From contig QUOL01000005.1 in the NCBI GenBank assembly GCA_009761415.1, positions 1,736,001 through 1,800,000 of the forward strand: a stretch of 64,000 nt of DNA, given 5' to 3'. Position 1 is the first letter of the stretch, and every line of letters begins with the position of its first letter. Shown here one piece after another: positions 10,181 through 22,582 of this stretch. The DNA is from Sarcomyxa edulis. Its lineage: Eukaryota; Basidiomycota; Agaricomycetes; Agaricales; Mycenaceae. The position numbers were made by a program, and so were the translations under genes. A model generated the notes under the pieces. That model saw nothing but the letters and a program-made list of their open reading frames with translations, had not been told where the DNA came from and did no database searches.

Positions 10181-12214
10181 TATCCTGCTAGAAAGAACAT
10201 AGTCCACATATGAAAGATTTCGAGAAGTAAGTCATGAAGGACCGTCCTATATTCAGGGCAATAGATCCGCTGGCTGGTTTAATCGGCTTTAGAACCTCGA
10301 AGTCATCTTGAGTTAGTGATGAACCTCAACAAAACGAAGGAGGATTCAGAGGAATGCACTTATCTTGGTCTCAGTATCTGGAGTGCGATATTTCCGTCGT
10401 GTATCGATAGGAAATACCGGGACGAAGATACTCGCAAATACCACGAAGTTGGCTCTTCGCGGGCCGATGAAGATATGTTACTACACTCACATTCAAAGAG
10501 AAACGGGGTGACGCATGTCTAGCATTTGCAAGGTGGTGATAAGTTATCTAGACCGCCGAGACATGGGGCAGAAATTCCATGGGCCAGTGGTCCTGGGTGA
10601 CTTGTCGAAGGCCCGATACTATTGATTGGCGTATTGGAAATCGATTCCATGAGGACTTGCAATACTGAGCAAGATGACATGCTGACTGGAGAGGTGGAGG
10701 ATCGAAGAGAGTCGTATTGGTACGAGGCGGATTATGGTACACAAACCACTCTTGATCGACGCCGACAGTCAGTCGCAGAATGTGCGCATTACGAGAAAGG
10801 AACACTGCAAATCCTAGGTATCGACAGTGCATACGTTCGAGCACATCATTAGAATAGCAGCTAGTCCATAGAAAGATCTCTCCCACGATCGGCAGAAACC
10901 AAGAGAACAGCTAGATCCATTGGGTGCTGTCTATTTTGAATTCTAGTTGAAGAGCGCGAATACAATCCAAGCTCCGTCCAAGGACCGTCAACTTGCAAGT
11001 CGACAAACTGCGACAGAAGTTCACGCTGGGAGGTGGGTTACCCACGATTGCCGGGCGAGCATCCAGTCTCTGGGTGTAGAACAACCGGCATGACGACAAC
11101 AATAAGGTCATGTCTCACGTCGAGCTCCTCGAGACGCTGCTCGCATTGCGATATGAAAGACAAAGAAAGACCAGGAGCATCTAGCACGTCGAGTAAAGAA
11201 ACCGGCACGAGTTTCGCAGGTGAGTAGGCGCGTGATGTAGTGCGGCACCGAAGAGTGACAGGCTTGCTCTTTTTTTGAGTACAATCACTGTGGGAGAGTA
11301 GGATTTAAGAAGATAGTGTGATCACTGGGACGAGTCGATCAGAGAGCTCCTGTCAAAAGTTCGAGTGCCTGATTGGACGTCAAATTTAGCGCACTGATTC
11401 AACTACACCAGGATATCGACACTGACGAAGACCTATTCGCGTTGATATGGGTCATGGCGATGGCTGCGCCGAGTGGTACCTGGAGATGGGCCATGGGGTG
11501 CTCCGAACTGCCAAGTTCAGCAACGCCATATGTAAGACTAGCAGGATAGGTGACTTACTTCGAATGACTGCTGACTCGCTGAGGCTACTTTTTGACGGGA
11601 GGGCTCGTGCCACGCACTGATTGGTAGGTCCCCAGAGCTAAGGGCCGAATGCCAGTGGTTGAGGTAGGAACAGAATATTCCGCGATATCAGGAAGATCTG
11701 TCTACAAGTGAGCAACAAAGTGACACGCTCCTGGATGCTTCGATTCAACACGATAGTGATATCGGGATCTGTGGGTGAGGATGACCTACATGGGTAGAAA
11801 CGGTAGCTGTCGTCGACGGGTACGCCCAATATACGGGGATGGTACTGGTCTAGTGGCGTAAGTACTATGGACAGAAAAGCAGGATTTCGGGACGTTCTGG
11901 TACGTTTTTCGGCAAGTTATGTTTGAAATTCGAAACATTCCTAAATTTCCTCACAATTTTAGGCCACCGATAAGATAAGATGCGCGTTAATTTCACTTTG
12001 TCCACATGTCGTAAATTGCGTAGTAAATCCAGAGGATGTACACAAATAGCTCTGCTGCGTTGATCCTCCTTTTCTTTCGATCTCTCTACCTACTGCTACA
12101 TCATATTTGACCCACCTGGAAAAACCTCGCGTTTACCCTATCCCATTCCTGATCATCCACATTTCCACTGGGTGCCCTTTAGTGCTCGAATTTGTTGCTT
12201 GTCGAGGACACCCG
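10181..12214. other. 2-kb stretch without a recognisable gene
   Basis: Short open frames occur on both strands. The longest is a minus-strand frame at 10548-10886 that includes LFSWFLP-like and CRYLGFAVFLSRNAHILRLT hydrophobic stretches and may belong to the same relic as the exon-like pieces to its left. Another minus-strand stretch near 11060-11160 reads EELDVRHDLIVVVMPVVLHP. None could be linked into a gene model. The last few hundred bases should carry the promoter of the Zn2Cys6 gene. Confidence 0.35.
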
Positions 12215-15200
12215 ATGTCTTCTCCACATCCATACAAACGGTCGCAACATGGGGAATCTTCCTCTTCTACTACCATAGCCATGGTTGACATGAGCAATCC
12301 GTCCAACTTCGAATATGGGGGTCCCAAGGGCAAAGCGCGGCCAATGAACAAAGCAACCAAACGGATACGGGTACGTCTTTCTTCGATAGGCAGACTTGCC
12401 TCACCGACTGAACTTTGTTCCAGGGAGAAATAGCGTGTGCCGAGTGTCGCAGATTGAAAATAAAATGCGATAGAACAGGTGAGCGAAATAATGCGCAGCG
12501 GGATAACGCTAAATGTGGTTCCAGTACCTTGCTCAACCTGTGTCAAACGAGGGTGCAGTGCTTTGTGTCCCAATGGTACGCTTATACATTTATATCCTCA
12601 TCCTAAGAGCACAAACTCATAGTTTGACTTTCAGGTACCATACCTCCCGGAGAAGGCTCGGTAGGTCCTAATCATCATCACAGATGCCTTGCAGGAATTC
12701 TCCTGATAGCTGCTACAGCGATTCGTTCTGGCCGCGACTGATCATTTGCGCCGTAAAATGTCGAAAATGGAAGCCAGAATGCACGCACTAGAGGATGCAT
12801 TAGCCATCGTGAATGCTGCTGATTCCAACAAACCACACCCTCTTTTGGACGGATCTTTTGTACTCGAAGACGAAGACGAAGATCCAGACGATCCAATTCT
12901 GAGACCTATCGCAGAAACTCACGAGAAGCCATCTTCTACGTTGACGGACGGACTTGGGACGCTGTACATCGACGATGAGGATGGCGCCACTCGATTTTTC
13001 GGCCCATCCGGTGGATCAGAGGTGTGTTTTAATCATATTACCATTTGTTTTGATCTTGGTTGAATAATCGTAATCAGAGCTTGTTATTGGTGAGTCGTCT
13101 ATGGTAAAGTTGATGTACGTTGGCTGAAACTATATCCAGCATACGAAAGAGCGCCCAGAGCAATTTAGCTCCCTTCTCAAAGAACTTGATCCTTCTTATC
13201 TTCCTCCAGAGATCAACCTTTTCTGCCAGTCATTTCCCTTTACACCCCCTGGGGTTCCAAAATTCCCTGTTCAATCGAAAATTGAATCCTTTCTTCCGCC
13301 AATCGAACGCGCTATCTCACTCTGTGAGACTTTTCTGGAACACCTCTCGTGGATGTTCAGCATCATGTCTCGTCAGCAACTCGTAGTAGAACTCATTCCT
13401 GCGGTCTACAGACAAGTTGCTGTCCCGTATGGACCGCACGATCTAGCTCTATTGCTCATCGTCCTTGGCATCGGCAGCTTGGTGGACTTGAATTTGCAGC
13501 CGTATAATCTGGAGGCTCAGCACTATTACAGGCTAGCGCGCGCTGCGGTGGTATTGCAGCCTGTATTGGCGGAGCAATCCGTTACAACGATCAAGGTTTT
13601 ACATCTCATGAGCATCTATAACGGAATGAGTGGAAAGGTAGTCTTTTATAGGACTAGGTCGCCTTCAGTCTAACCTCTTTTTCAGGAGAGCAATTTGGAG
13701 CATTCTTATTCTCTGTTGAATTTTGCTGCTCAGGTGGCGCTCACAGTATGTCTGTTGCTCTCTCTCGTTGAATGATCTTGACAGCATAATGCCTGGTTTT
13801 TTATCAGATAGGATTTCGTACGCCGGGTTCCAGCGTTCCACTGATCTTTCACCTGACTCCATTTTTCTTGTGCTACGGTAGATGTTGATCCGTCGTTGTG
13901 GGGATTCCAGGGTAAAGAAGCCTATGAACGGCGCGATTATTTCTGGAACCTCATGGCGGGTGTCCTCTGGCAGGTACGATGACTTGCATCGTATCATTCA
14001 TATTCTAGTCCTCATTTCCTCTAGAGTCTTGTGACTGGGAGGCCTCCCGCTTTGCTCCTTCCGTATATAGAATGTCGAATACCGACAATAGAGGAAGAGA
14101 ATAGATGCAGGGCTGGAGAGCCTCCTCGTGGCTGTGAGTCTCTCATCTTCCCGACTCCTCTCGGCTATTGAAGGAGTTTTGCCTCTCCAGTTGGAATATG
14201 GGGCTATAGGTCGACGCTGCAATGTCTGTTACCAGTTGTTAGAGCCACCCTTGCCGTCAAACCTCCCAGCTATGCCAAGATCCTCGAGCTTGACCGTACG
14301 ATTCGAGACTTCGCATCCCCAGACTCATCAAACTCTCTAGATGATCGCACTGCAACATCGATGAGTATATTCGTGCGGTCACACTATCAAGATCTTAGTT
14401 GCGTTCTTCTTCCTCTTTTTGTTGTCGGTTTTGGGTTCTCATGCCACACCGCGATCATGCAGTGCTTCTGTTCCTTCATCGGGCTTTTTTCGCACAGGCT
14501 ATGACTGAAAACCACGCCGATCCCTCGAAAAGCCCATACAGCCAATCAGTCATAGCTGCCTATCAAAGCGCATGTGTCATCGTGGATGGCACTCGGGAAC
14601 AATTTATGAAGAAACCCCTTCTTTGCGGCCGTGTCTGGAGAATCTGGTCATTTGCGTTTTCGGCTGCCGTGAGTACTACATTTGGTCTCAATGAGAATAT
14701 GTGCTAAGAGATCGGTTGTCCTCAGGTTGTCCTCGGGACTGTGGCAATTAGGGGTCTGCACTTGAAGTTTGAACCTCCACCTCTTCAACAATTTGAGGTG
14801 GCGTGTGCGTTATTTCAGACTGCAGCGAAATCTAGCAGTCGTGCGGCGAGAGCTTTCGTACGTTTATCTTTGTATCAATATTTCTGGTGGCATAACTTAC
14901 GTGATATTTTTATAGCCAATACTGGAAGCTATGCGTCTCAAGGCCCTCCAAGCGAAAGAAATGTATGAAAGACACGGCAAACAGATCGACTGGGCCAATA
15001 TCGATGACGAACTATCGATATTTGGAGGCCTAACAAAACTGATCAACCCGAGACGGTCCCCAGATTCCGATAATATTCCGACGAATAACCCCTCGATCTA
15101 TTTGCCAGCTTCTTTCCAAATTCCAAGTATACGTCAGCACCCTTCTTCAACTCAGGCCTCCCTTCCACACCAGTCGCGTGAAAGTGGGTCCAGCCGTCAA

Positions 15201-15416
15201 TACCCAAGTCAAGATTCAAGTGCTACTAGTGTGGGCGATCCTAGAGCAAGCTGGGACGTTCCAGCTCCCTCTTATGGCTTTGCAACGGGATATTCCGATT
15301 CGGGTACTACGTACTCTATCAATCGGGCGGAAGAAGGTGCAATGCTGGACGACAGATGGTCGTCCTTCGTTCACAATTATGGAATAATGGGGGATTTTCG
15401 GCATCCACCATCATGA
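12215..15416 (+). CDS. Zn(II)2Cys6 fungal transcription factor
   Basis: This is a nuclear DNA-binding regulator with a binuclear zinc cluster. After a Ser-rich leader and a basic stretch (KGKARPMNKATKRIR), the cluster is spread over three small exons: IACAECRRLKIKCDRT, VPCSTCVKRGCSALCPN and GTIPPGEGS. These supply all six Cys ligands in C-x2-C-x6-C-x5-C-x2-C-x6-C style spacing. A coiled-coil dimerisation helix follows (FVLAATDHLRRKMSKMEARM, then HALEDALAIVN). The middle region (13300-14900) has the helical character of the fungal-specific TF domain, for example LALLLIVLGIGSLVDLNLQP and EAQHYYRLARAAVV. The C-terminus is Ser/Pro-rich. At least eight short introns are needed. The ATG at 12215 (MSSPHPYKRSQ) is the start closest to the cluster, though the frame is open to 12107. 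The target pathway is unknown. Confidence 0.87.
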
Positions 15417-15667
15417 TGTATATAATGAACGTTTAGACAGAGACATCATGGATTGAGACAAGTACAACCACACGGTTCCTCCATGCGAGACGTATGCTAC
15501 GCATATAAGTTCTACAACGGATCACTTGACAAATTCTCCCGAACTAATTTGGTTCATCTTTCTCGGACAGAATATGTTCTGCTCGTTCCCGTGATTCTAC
15601 ACTACTCATGCTTCGTGCTCTGCTGACTTGGCTCCTCGTCTTCTGAATTGTTGTTTCGCTGGAGGTA

Positions 15668-17876
15668 ATGTCTTCAAAACCAGAACGCATATGGGTAGAC
15701 GCCCTTGCGACGCTGTGGCCCCGATTCAAGATGCTTTACACCAAGCTTTTATTCCTTTTTCTCCGACTTGTTACTATCGGCCCATTGGCATGGTCTTTGG
15801 AGGATATACATGTTGTAGACCTGGGATACGCTCAGTATCTTGGGGGACGCTCCAGCCAGTACCCTGATTCCGTATCCTACCTAGGCCTTCCATATGCGGA
15901 ACCTCCCTTGGGCGAACGGAGATTCCGAGCACCTCTGCCATTGAACACGACTCGTATTCAACAAATTTCTGGCCAAACCCCTGTGGACGCAACCCAGTAT
16001 CCCGAGTTTTGTGTGCAAGGAACAACTGGAGGTCAGTATCTCGTTTTACAAGAGTGATTTGTGGGATAGATGTCGTTCATAGGAGGCGATGCTGGAGGTG
16101 CTGGGACTGAAGACTGCTTGAAGATCAATGTCTACACTCCAATTGGAACGAAGAGCGGAAGTAAGCGTGAGTTGAATCTACTCACATATCATGATTGCAA
16201 TTCGAACGATTCTTATGACGAGCGCAGTTCCTGTCCTTGCCTACATCCATGGTGGAGGTACGTCTTTCATACCAAGACTGCCATGTTCCGCGTGACGTAA
16301 GATCTTTCTAGGTTATGTTTATGGAAATCCTCGCAACTGGCCATTTGACCATTGGATCCAGCAGAGTCCAAACATCGTCATCGTCTCTATTTATTATCGA
16401 CTTGATTCGTTCGGATTCCTGGCTGTACCAGAGTTCACGGATTCGAAGAATGGTGATTTTAACGTCGGCTTCCAGGACCAACAACTGGGACTAAAATGGG
16501 TGAAGCAAAATATTGCTGCCTTCGGGGGTGACCCAGATCGAGTTACGATTAATGGGCAAAGTGCCGGTGGTAGTTCTGTCGAACTCCATCTCGTAGCCCC
16601 CGCGAGTCAGGGTTTATTTTCTGGTGCTATTATTCAGAGCGTATTCAGAGCACCAGTTGTTACACCTGAAAAACAACAAGTATGCTTATCCATCTCTCAA
16701 CTAACGGATGATAAGCTAATAAAATCTCACTGAGCCGCTGTTCAATTTCTATGCAGCCCAGGCAGGATGTGGCGCAGGACCGCTGACACTACAGCTAGCG
16801 TGTCTCCGTAACGCGAGCATTAGTGCGCTGGCTCAGGCTCAAGACGCATCCAACTCTGCAGCCTTGTAAGTTGCAATATCACGCTTGACGATTCTCGATG
16901 CTGACGATATGAATAACCACCAGTTCTTGTCTATATGATTCGTTCCATCCAGGTCCGTGGTATAGAATGATGGTACTGCGGCCACCTGAAAGCCCGTACT
17001 AACGAGTTTCGTTCAGTCCTGGATGGCAAAATAATAACGGGGCATCCTACGCAGCTGATTATATCGGGTAAATCTGCCCACGTCCCGCTTATCGTAGGGT
17101 ATGTTGGGTCTTTATTCAATGCTTCAGTTGGACCTGACACGCCTCTAGTGCCACGTCTAACGAGACACTTTCTGGTGGGACGAACGTCAGCCTTGCCTTG
17201 AAGGAATTTTTCCCAGCACTTACAGATACGGATATAAGTCAATTTCTGGACGTTTATCCTGCAGGAGATTTCGATTCTGCGACTCAGCACTTCCAGGTAG
17301 CCACTGGGGAGCCAGACGTGATCTGTGGTGTACGTCATTCTGACCATGCAGGTGGTCGATAATCAGGCATTGACTGTTGATTATCTAGCGAGAAATACTC
17401 GGTGGTGCATACGCCAAATATAGCAAGGCGTGGACGTACCGGTATAATCAACCAAACCCTACATCTGGAGGCACAGCGGTAAATCATGCTGCCGAGAACT
17501 GGATGATGTTTCTAGGGAGCAACACGGGGTGTGTGTATTATTGTTCAGCCACATAGACGAAATGATTTGACGTGCCTTTAGGGTTAATGGGACGACTACC
17601 TTCACACCAATGACCCCAGTCGAAATCTCTTTTGCCCAAGAACTGATCGGATATTGGCTATCATTCGTCCGTTCTGGGAACCCCAATACACACAAGCTCG
17701 CCCGGTCTCCCATATGGTCACCTTACACAACGGAAGAGGATAAGATCCGTATTGTTCTGCAACAAGACCCTCTGAATACGACGACGCGTAGTGGAAGTTT
17801 TTTGGAACTAGAACCTACGAAGGAAGGTCGGAGATGCCAGTTCGTTCTGGGGAAGGTTGACCACGAGGAGGATTAG
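15668..17876 (+). CDS. Secreted type-B carboxylesterase/lipase family protein
   Basis: An alpha/beta-hydrolase of the COesterase family. In-frame Met at 15731 begins MLYTKLLFLFLRLVTIGPLA, a good signal peptide, so that start is preferable to 15668 if the protein is secreted. Family landmarks are SVSYLGLPYAEPPLGERRF, EDCLKINVYTP, the oxyanion segment PVLAYIHGGGYVYGNP (across an intron), and the nucleophile elbow DRVTINGQSAGGSSVELHL with Ser in GQSAGG. The likely acid is Glu in ATSNETLSGG, and the likely catalytic His is in TAVNHAAENWMMF. About eight introns interrupt it, and the stop is at 17874-17876. It probably hydrolyses plant or lipid-derived esters outside the cell; the substrate cannot be read from sequence. 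Its neighbours do not form a pathway with it. Confidence 0.9.
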
Positions 17877-18087
17877 AAGGGACTTTGTCTTGGAACGAAT
17901 ATACAGATTCTTCCGGCTCAGTATAGTTTGTGCAGGTAATCCGGCCTAAGCATGGGGGGTATCGTATTACAGTAAGTACCTATGATACAAGCGTCCAATC
18001 CAAGATACTTTGTTATACTCCAAGTAAGCTCATCAATTCCTCAAATAAGAACAGGACACGCACGTAAATGGGAACAAAAAGACAAAA

Positions 18088-18438
18088 TCAAGTCTTTACT
18101 TCCGAGACCTTCGTTTCCGAGACTTCACTGACAGCGTCGGTAGGCGGACTCAGAGAGCTGGGTACTTTCGTAGCACTGGTAGCATCAGTAGGAATATTGA
18201 CCTCCATGGGCTTTTGCTGCTGAGGTTGTGCAGTGCGAGCCATGTCTTTTTTGACTTCTTCGTCAAACGCATCTTCGTTGAACGAATCGTTGCAACAACA
18301 CCCGCAACACCCTCTGGTACTAGTTCCACGACAGCAGCCGTTTGCGCCATACGTAGCTGAGTGGAGATGACAATGAGCGTCCTGAAGAATGAGAGACTTC
18401 GAGCAAGACGGTGTCGGAACGCACTCTGGTTGCACCAT
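18088..18438 (-). CDS. Small Cys-rich protein of unknown function
   Basis: The C-terminal exon encodes MVQPECVPTPSCSKSLILQD, then AHCHLH and a dense Cys block (NGCCRGTSTRGCCGCCC), followed by an acidic helix (NEDAFDEEVKKDMARTA) and a Ser/Thr/Pro tail. The run of Cys could be a palmitoylation site or bind metal; this is inference. Upstream on the same strand an open frame (to 18781) with a hydrophobic stretch (FYYTLFLLYNPLVV) and TKWTDAAVRRFYLYYTGLQ can be spliced to it across a short intron (about 18475-18505). That would give a longer protein with a membrane segment, but no good start codon was found, so I report only the safe exon. The family is not recognised. Confidence 0.5.
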   Translation of the reverse strand: MVQPECVPTPSCSKSLILQDAHCHLHSATYGANGCCRGTSTRGCCGCCCNDSFNEDAFDEEVKKDMARTAQPQQQKPMEVNIPTDATSATKVPSSLSPPTDAVSEVSETKVSEVKT

Positions 18439-18916
18439 GTTTGAAGCGAGGCTTCCCCGAAGAGACCTACGTAAAGAAGTTATCAGTCAGTACACACCTC
18501 TGAAGACCAGTATAATAGAGATAGAAACGACGAACAGCAGCATCCGTCCATTTCGTCTCGAGGTCAAAGATTTTCAAAGATTTCCGACAAGTTCCAGAGT
18601 CCGTTGAGCTCGCAACGACTAGTGGGTTGTACAGGAGGAAGAGAGTGTAGTAAAATTTCAATTTAAGAAGAGGAAAAGAGTGTAGATGTGCGGTTGCACT
18701 GCGCCTGGTATAAGTAGTGGCGAGACCGTGACAGCTGTGCAAAGCATGAGACGGACCCAAATGTCTAAAAATACATTTCATATAGCATCGTCCTCCTTAT
18801 CCTGCCTTATCCTCTTCGATGCTGCCTATAGGTGTGGAGCAAGTATATGTACGTGAATTTAAGCAGCCCTATGACTACAGATAGAGCGGGAATGAACCCG
18901 AAGGTCCGTGATGCTA

Positions 18917-20204
18917 TCAAGGAAGTGCTGGCACTGGCACTGGCACCGCAGGTAATAGTCCTGCGAGAGCCTTCTTCAGACTTTCCGTCTCATCTATTGT
19001 TAAGACCGGCCATATATCCCCTATAGTTTCTGATCCATGCGGTATAATCGACCAGTGAGGAGACGGCGTAGCACGAATATGGGAGAAATCCTGCACGGAG
19101 AAGTGTTTGCTATCATCGCTGAGGTCCTAGAATAGCTCATATTTTAGTCGAAGTACCATTAGGCACAGCCATTGCTATGACTTACATTTCGAGAGAGAGA
19201 AGCAGGATAGGGAGCGAAGCGTATGCCTGAGCAATGCTCGATGACAGGATTTGAAGGGATCGAGAGGTACACGTCTACATTCGTCGAGTTGTGCATGCGG
19301 AACTAATGAGGGATTGTTGATCAATGATGGGTGTGAAAGTGATGTCTAGAAAGTGGGTACCTGATGACAGCCAACGACGACAACACATCTGGTGAGGTCA
19401 TGTAATAGTACACTCCCATGCACGGCTGGGAGTAATAAAACTGTATTGGTAAGATTGCGGATGTGGAGTGCAGATATATCCAAAGAGGCGGTATTGGGAG
19501 AAGATGTGATAGAATGGGTGATGCTTTTAGGTATCAAGTTCACGATGCAACTCTCGAGATCAGATATTGTGAGGTCGGACTGGGGCGAGGATAATGATGA
19601 AGGGGGGAATGAATCCAAGGATAGGTAGCAATGAGAACGAGATGATAACGATAGATTGCTGGTAGAATTCGACGGGGTATTCGACTGAATGGTGGGTCTG
19701 TCGGGCAACTCGAGGGGATCGGGTATTCGTGCGAGTTCAGAAGGAATTGACGGGGCTGCAGCAGCTTTGCGTTTGAATGAAAACTTTGATTTTGGTGCGG
19801 ATGATGTTCGTAGAGCATCCAAAGTCTTTTCTAACGCCTTCAATTGCTAGACACCAAAGAGGTCAGCATTCGCAGTCAATGCAAAAAAGATACAAGCGAC
19901 GCACCAGTTCACACTGTCGCTGATCATAGCTAGGCAAAGATCCCGTAGCATCCGCGAGACTTTTGGTAAGCTTGGAAAGCTCTAGAGAGAATCCTTGAAG
20001 TACATCCGGAGGAAGAGATGAGGATCCATTCTTAGCAGAATCAATCCGGGTTTCGAGGTCTAATTGATTGACGATAAAATCGTAGAAAAGGATACTTCAG
20101 GTTGCGAGTTGAATGTGATAGCAAAGGGATGTCTGCAGACCAGTACGGGATGTCTGGAAGGTAGCGTAGAACTCTTGTGAGAAGGTCCAGGTTGAGCCCG
20201 ACAT
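18917..20204 (-). CDS. Tubulin-folding cofactor C (TBCC)
   Basis: TBCC is the GTPase-activating cofactor that, with cofactors D and E, releases native alpha/beta-tubulin. The N-terminus (MSGSTWTFSQEFYATFQTSR) and SSSLPPDVLQGFSLELSKLT with ALEKTLDAL form the helical spectrin-like part. A Ser/Pro linker follows. The C-terminal C-CAP/TBCC beta-helix reads LDISALHIRNLTNTVLLLPA, VHGSVLLHDLTRCVVVVGCH, then after an intron QFRMHNSTNVDVYLSIPSNP and VIEHCSGIRFAPYPASL, and later DFSHIRATPSPHWSIIP. The Arg in CHQFRMH matches the catalytic arginine finger of TBCC/RP2. I place the stop at TGA 18917-18919 after GLLPAVPVPVPALP. The first intron (about 20060-20140) is less certain. It lies between the Cys-rich gene and RBX1 on the same strand. 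Confidence 0.88.
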
Positions 20205-21243
<1,039 letters not shown>

Positions 21244-22582
21244 TGTGGTAGCGAGACAAGATGATTCAGGGAGGGGTCGTCTGGTGGAAGTCGAGAGTCA
21301 AGAGTCAAGACGGAGGCGCGCTACCCTTGATCATATTAATCCGGATGTCGGCCGGAGCTTAAATTGGAACCGAATCCCGTGATCTGGCCGACGCTCCTTC
21401 CAAAAAAACCGAAAGTCTTCCGGAACCCTGGCAGTCGTCTTCACTGGTAGTCCCTCTCCAAGTTCTTTCAGGCATCCTGAGCACCACAGTCAGCATCGCA
21501 ATCGATGCACCCATAAATTGTTGAGTCATTCGGGCAGAATCCTCGTGAGGATGCTGATCTTTGCGATAGCCAAAAAAGTGGGCTTGATTAAACGAGAATT
21601 GTTCTCGATTTGAAGGAGTTCGATAGTGATTAAATGATGTCCCTCTACGCTCTGATGGTTCCACATATTGAGGTATGTGCCTGTTCACTATAGTCAAAAT
21701 AGCGCATAATCATGACGTGGTTCTCTCCACATATCCAGATGTCGTCTGTTTTTTTGCCTCTTACTAGGTAGAGACCATCGTCAAGAATCAGTCTCATTCC
21801 CGAAATCACCGTCCGGCTCGCTATCAGCTCGAACGTATGAACGACACTCGCTAGTGCTCAGGTTTCAATCGGCAAATCATATCAGCTTGCCTCATCGAAA
21901 TAACGTCCCGATCTTGGTCTTCCTATGTAACTGGACGCTATCCACTGCCGAGTTTGTCACAGAACCACTAGTACAATCTCGAGCGGTGAACAATTGGAAG
22001 CAAATTATCCCTCGGAATCCTCTACTCCCTGAACTTCGCGCTATCGTCTTCACCACTCCATGTCGCAGTACTATGCAAACTCTGGTGTTCAGACACTGAG
22101 GACCTGAACAGTACTACACTCGCCTTATCGACACATCCCCGTAGTCTCTGACAAAAGGCCTGGACTTTACTGCTCCACCTATCGGTCTCTGGGTCTAGCG
22201 CTCGACAAGTGGGACGTCCAACTATCCTTGGGGACTTCATTCAAGCCGGTCTTCTGTTAGCTCTGACTTGTAATCCGCGTAATTACTCCTTGACCTCATT
22301 GTAACACCACCACTGCCGAATATTCTTCCAAAATATCTGCTATACTACGACAAATTCTTCGTATCTACTAGTACTACCTGTCAACTCTTGTGTAATCCTA
22401 ACTGCGCGTGCTTGGCGCGTAACGCGTTGTTCGATCGAGCCAACGCGGTCTTGTGATGCACAACGTGGGAATCAGACCGTGATGCGGTTGATTGTTCTAA
22501 AGCTGTACTTGAACCAATTTTGCTTCCGTCCTCAACATCCGTTTCTACGACATGGCCTACTCAGATTGAACGTTTGGGCAAG
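21244..22582. other. 1.3-kb divergent intergenic region
   Basis: This lies between the RBX1 start (-) and the giant PH-domain gene (+), so it should hold both promoters. Short open frames, including one of 112 codons on the minus strand at 21359-21697, have no domain or family resemblance that I can see. No repeats stand out. Confidence 0.4.
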